A stretch of 64,000 bases of DNA from JAJEFO01 sp965221845 (lineage in GTDB: Bacteria > Pseudomonadota > Alphaproteobacteria > Rhodobacterales > Rhodobacteraceae): positions 1,364,001 to 1,428,000 of the forward strand of contig OZ244919.1 of the NCBI GenBank assembly GCA_965221845.1. Direction: 5' to 3'. The notes below the pieces were generated by a model. That model was not told the origin of the DNA. It saw nothing but the letters and a program-made list of their open reading frames with translations, and ran no database searches. The first letter of the stretch is position 1. Every line of letters starts with the position of its first letter. Position numbers and translations under genes: made by a program. Of the stretch, positions 61,080 through 64,000 are shown one piece after another.

Positions 61080-61558
61080 GGAGCGGCCCCGTGCTGCAGG
61101 CGCGCACGGCGGAACTTCAGCAGGAACTGCCCGGCGTTCACCACGTAGAGGAGGTAGGCCGCCAGCGCGAGCAGCATCTGCGCCTCCGGCCCGACGGCGT
61201 TTCCGACCAGGGCGAGCAGGTACAGGGTGTGCAGCGCGATCACGGCGAAGCTGAGCATGTCCTCCCAGTAGAACGCGGGCGCGAGCAGGTACTGGCCGAA
61301 GACCTCCTTCTCCCAGATCGCGCCGGTGACCATGATCAGGTAGAGGAAGCCCGTCTTGACGACGACCGACCACGTCGCGGCCTCGTATCCCGCGCCGGTG
61401 GCGAGGAACCTCAGGACCAGGGCGAGGGACACCGCGAACGCGAGGAACTGCAGCGGGGCAAGCACCCCCTGCACGGCCGTCCAGACCGAGCGGTCGCGCC
61501 GCATGCGCTGCTCGGACGTGTAGAGCGCCGTCCCGTCCCCACGGCCTGCGGCCTGCAT
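61076..61558 (-). CDS. bchF: 3-vinyl bacteriochlorophyllide hydratase
   Basis: BchF hydrates the C3 vinyl group to hydroxyethyl, the substrate of BchC. The 160-residue membrane protein has four hydrophobic helices and the family stretch GAIWEKEVFGQYLLAPAFYWEDMLSF. ATG at 61558 gives MQAAGRGDGTALYTSEQRMRRDRSVW-like start. It heads the bchFNBHLM-lhaA-puh superoperon; a PpsR-type site lies about 60 bp upstream. Confidence 0.95.
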   Translation of the reverse strand: MQAAGRGDGTALYTSEQRMRRDRSVWTAVQGVLAPLQFLAFAVSLALVLRFLATGAGYEAATWSVVVKTGFLYLIMVTGAIWEKEVFGQYLLAPAFYWEDMLSFAVIALHTLYLLALVGNAVGPEAQMLLALAAYLLYVVNAGQFLLKFRRARLQHGAAP

Positions 61559-61618
61559 GCCCAATGGTCCGCCTCCCCGCGCTTGGCTTCGGAAAGCGTA
61601 ATTTCCGCCGCCGGGATG

Positions 61619-61636
61619 TGTCAACCTAAACTTACA
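61619..61636. promoter_or_regulatory. PpsR/CrtJ operator between bchF and ppaA
   Basis: TGTCAACCTAAACTTACA is an exact TGT-N12-ACA match. On the minus strand it includes a perfect TTGACA -35 (61624-61619), with only a weak -10 (TTACGC) 17 bp on, about 40 bp before bchF. Binding would repress the whole bchF-puh superoperon and could influence ppaA-ppsR, which starts 72 bp away on the other strand. Confidence 0.78.
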
Positions 61637-61707
61637 CATCGATCCCGCCTTTTTTTACGCCCGCGCCCCGGCCGCACCGCCCCGGGGAAGGCAAGACAAT
61701 GAAATGA

Positions 61708-62649
61708 ATGGGAAAATCTGGCCGCTCATGCGGGACGGGCGCGATCCCGGCCATGCTGTCTAATTTCTTTGACATCGGGGCCCGTTTGAAGGAGACTGCC
61801 CGCACCAGCATCCCGGGACCGCCCCCCGACTCAGGAGCGGCGGCCCTCCAGCCCTCGAAGGTCGTTGCCATGGCGGTGAAAGTCGGCAAGCCAGAGCCCG
61901 GATCCGGGGCCGCGCTGCCCGTCCAAGGCCTCGTGCAGACGGTGCTGGAGACGCTGGGCGGCACGCCGTTCGCGGGCCGCGGGAAGCGGCTCGGCGAAGC
62001 GCGCGCGGCGCTCGTCGAGGCCTCGTGCGCCGACGGGGCCTTCTCCAACGAGAGGCTCAGGGATGTCATGGAGTCGCTGGAGGTCAGCGACGCCGAGCTC
62101 ACGGACGTGTGCATTCCCGACGCCGCCCGGGATCTGGGCGAGAGCTGGGTCAACGACACGATGAGCTTCGCGCAGGTGTCGCGCGCCTCCGCGCGGCTGC
62201 ACGGCTTCTGCAGGTTCCTGGAGGAGGGGCGGGATGCCGGCGAGGCTCTCGCGGAAGGGTTCTCGATCCTTCTCGTCTCGCTCAGGCGCGAGGACCACGT
62301 CATCGGGCCGGCCGTCCTGGCGAGGCAGCTTCGCAGGACCGGCAACACCGTCGCGCTGATGTCGAACTGCACCGTCGACGACCTCGTCGGGCGGCTCGGC
62401 GCGGAGCGCTACGACTGCCTGATGATCTCGCTGTCCTCCCTGTCCGGCCTGGAGCGGGTGGCGACGGCCGTCAGGCGCGCCCGGCGGGCCACCGGCCGGC
62501 AGCTTCCGATCTTTCTCGGCGGAGCCGTGCTCGAGCACGGCCGCATGCTGCAGAGGAGGACCGGAGCCGATCTTGTCACGAAGGACGTCGCGGTCGCCCT
62601 CGACGCCCTGCGCCAACGACGCAACCTTGAAAGGGGGGCGAGCAAATGA
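61708..62649 (+). CDS. ppaA: PpaA/AerR cobalamin-binding antirepressor of PpsR
   Basis: PpaA/AerR binds cobalamin and opposes PpsR/CrtJ. The product is up to 313 residues. Its core has the B12-binding cap motif with DLGESWVNDTMSFAQVSRAS near residues 142-161 and a Rossmann-like domain with LVSLRREDHVIGPAVLARQL near 189-208, where His 197 may be the cobalamin ligand. LPIFLGGAVLEHG follows. The start is uncertain: ATG at 61708, 61753 or 61870. R. capsulatus AerR exists in long and short forms, so multiple starts may be real. It overlaps ppsR as ATGA. Confidence 0.93.
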   Translation: MGKSGRSCGTGAIPAMLSNFFDIGARLKETARTSIPGPPPDSGAAALQPSKVVAMAVKVGKPEPGSGAALPVQGLVQTVLETLGGTPFAGRGKRLGEARAALVEASCADGAFSNERLRDVMESLEVSDAELTDVCIPDAARDLGESWVNDTMSFAQVSRASARLHGFCRFLEEGRDAGEALAEGFSILLVSLRREDHVIGPAVLARQLRRTGNTVALMSNCTVDDLVGRLGAERYDCLMISLSSLSGLERVATAVRRARRATGRQLPIFLGGAVLEHGRMLQRRTGADLVTKDVAVALDALRQRRNLERGASK

Positions 62650-64000
62650 GCGATGCCGGCCGCCGCGGCCTGATCCACGGATCCACGCCCAGCTTCGATC
62701 CGCAGCGCTTCAACGACCTTCTGGCCGCGGCTTCCGACCTGGCCTTCGTTGTGTCCGCCGAGGGGCTGGTCGAGTCCGTCCTGGCCGGCGGGGACTGCGA
62801 CGGTCGCGACAGGCTGCGCCGCTGGGTCGGCCGGCCGATGCGGGACTTCCTGACGTCGGAGAGCGTGCCCAAGTACGACGAAGCGGTGAGGACGCTTGGC
62901 GAGAAGGGCCATGTGCCGAGGCGCGTCGAGCTCAACCACGCCGACGGCGGCGACTGGCAGTACCCCGTGCGCTATTCCTTCCATGCCGGCGAGCGGGAGG
63001 CGACGGTCCTCATGATCGGGCGCGACCTGCGCGCCGTCGCGGAGACGCAGGAGCAGCTCGTTCTCGCCCAGATCGCGCTCGAGGAAGGGTTCGAGCGGCG
63101 GCGCGCCTTCGACGCGCGATACCGGCTGCTGATGGCCAACACCAGGGAAGCGCTCGTCTTCCTGTCGCCGGACGGGCGGGTCAGGGACGCGAACGCGGCC
63201 GCCGCGGCACTGCTCGGCACGACCGTGGAGTCGCTCGCGGGCGCGCCGCTGGCGAAGCACTTCGAGGGCCCGGGCAGCGGCGACTTCGCGGAGCGGGTGA
63301 ACACGGTGGCGAACTCGGAGCTCGAATCGGAGATCGCCGTGAAGACGCTGCGGACGCGCGAAACCGTCAGGGTGGTGCCGAAGATCTTCCGGACGGCGGG
63401 CGAAAGGCTGGCGTTCTGCCGGATGCTGCCCGCCGCCGCCGCAAGGCCGGAACCGGACCGGCTGGCGCGGAACCTCAGGGAGCTCTTCCTCAAGAGCACG
63501 GACGCCATCGTGATCTGCACGCCGAAGGGCGTCATCAAGGACGTGAACGAGGCGTTTCTCGACCTCACGGGCCTGAGCCGCCTGCAGGAGCTCAGGTCGA
63601 GAAGCCTCGCCGACTTCCTGCAGAGGGGGCAGGTCGACCTCAAGGTGCTGCTCGACAACACGCTCCGGCTCGGGCGCATGCCCGTCTACTGCACGCGCAT
63701 GTCGGGCGAGTTCGGATCGAGGCGTTCCGTCGAGATCTCGTCCGTCCATCTCGACGAACAGGACAAGCCGGCGGTCGGCCTCGTCTTCCGGGACGCGGCG
63801 CGCGTGGAGGCGATGCGCGGCGCAAGGCAGGCCGCGAGCCAGGGCGACGCGCCGAACCAGAACGTCATCGATCTCGTGGGTTCCGCGACGTTGAAGGAGA
63901 TCGTCGCCGAAACGAACGACGTCGTCGAGAGGATGTGCATCGGGGCGGCGGTCGAGCTGACCGGCAACAACCGCGCCGCCGCCGCCCAGATGCTGGGGCT
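62646..64000 (+). CDS. ppsR: PpsR/CrtJ aerobic repressor (C-terminus cut by the window)
   Basis: PpsR/CrtJ represses bch, crt and puc genes in oxygen and high light. The visible 451 residues include an N-terminal region with Q-linker (AETQEQLVLAQIALEEGFER, about 132-151), PAS domains (about 155-260 and 280-385) and the start of a Fis-type HTH (VVERMCIGAAVELTGNNRAAAAQMLGL, beginning near 427). Two Cys matching the redox-responsive pair of R. sphaeroides PpsR (C251 and C424) are at 258 and 431. The ATG overlaps ppaA. About 15-20 residues are missing at the window end. Confidence 0.95.
   Translation, partial: MSDAGRRGLIHGSTPSFDPQRFNDLLAAASDLAFVVSAEGLVESVLAGGDCDGRDRLRRWVGRPMRDFLTSESVPKYDEAVRTLGEKGHVPRRVELNHADGGDWQYPVRYSFHAGEREATVLMIGRDLRAVAETQEQLVLAQIALEEGFERRRAFDARYRLLMANTREALVFLSPDGRVRDANAAAAALLGTTVESLAGAPLAKHFEGPGSGDFAERVNTVANSELESEIAVKTLRTRETVRVVPKIFRTAGERLAFCRMLPAAAARPEPDRLARNLRELFLKSTDAIVICTPKGVIKDVNEAFLDLTGLSRLQELRSRSLADFLQRGQVDLKVLLDNTLRLGRMPVYCTRMSGEFGSRRSVEISSVHLDEQDKPAVGLVFRDAARVEAMRGARQAASQGDAPNQNVIDLVGSATLKEIVAETNDVVERMCIGAAVELTGNNRAAAAQMLG

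Noticed and set aside
1..64000. CRISPR arrays, rRNA genes and tRNA genes
   Set aside because: No regularly spaced repeats were seen, and no tRNA or rRNA signature was recognised in the intergenic stretches by eye; a tRNA scan would settle this.

Overview
The window is a high-GC segment of an alphaproteobacterial chromosome that carries almost a complete photosynthesis gene cluster (PGC). The gene set points to a Rhodobacterales-type anoxygenic phototroph: quinone-type reaction centre (pufL, pufM, puhA), LH1 (pufB, pufA), pufQ, a tetraheme pufC instead of pufX, the spheroidene/spheroidenone carotenoid genes (crtA, crtC, crtD, crtF), the oxygen-dependent cyclase acsF, and the PpaA/PpsR regulators. 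No LH2 (puc) genes and no bchE, bchG, bchP or bchJ are seen; the window ends inside ppsR, so some may lie just beyond. The presence of acsF fits an organism that makes bacteriochlorophyll with oxygen present. I did not identify the species.

Layout. (1) 1-9.3 kb: start of bchO (4 bp only), bchD, bchI and crtA on the minus strand; crtI, crtB and tspO on the plus strand; crtC and crtD on the minus strand. A perfect PpsR-type palindrome lies between crtA and crtI. (2) 9.3-21.4 kb: an accessory block splitting the PGC. It holds a small coiled-coil membrane protein, an IS1595-type transposase remnant, an IclR regulator preceded by a perfect 24-bp palindrome, and a minus-strand operon. That operon runs binding protein, two permeases, amidohydrolase, two ATPases, RidA-like protein, SelA-related PLP enzyme. 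(3) 21.4-32.4 kb: the crtEF-bchCXYZ-pufQBALMC superoperon, minus strand, with a bchC promoter bearing two PpsR-type sites 8 bp apart. (4) 32.4-45.3 kb: a second non-photosynthetic block: hemE, clpA, an orphan DNA methyltransferase, miaB, a D-2-hydroxyacid dehydrogenase, an SH3 protein, a MATE transporter, phaR and hemC. (5) 45.8-61.6 kb: the bchFNBHLM-lhaA-puhABC-orf98-acsF-puhE-hemA-cycA superoperon, minus strand, mostly with overlapping or nearly abutting genes. (6) 61.7-64 kb: ppaA and ppsR, plus strand, divergent from bchF; ppsR runs off the end.

How it works together. HemA, HemC and HemE supply tetrapyrrole; BchH/I/D, BchM, AcsF, BchLNB, BchF, BchXYZ and BchC convert it towards bacteriochlorophyllide. 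CrtE, B, I, C, D, F and A make spheroidene/spheroidenone. The puf and puh genes build the LH1-reaction centre and its assembly factors; PufC and cytochrome c2 return electrons to it. PpsR, opposed by cobalamin-binding PpaA, would repress the operons whose promoters carry TGT-N12-ACA sites. The accessory operon of block 2 looks like a self-contained uptake and degradation pathway for an acylated amino compound, with no evident tie to photosynthesis.
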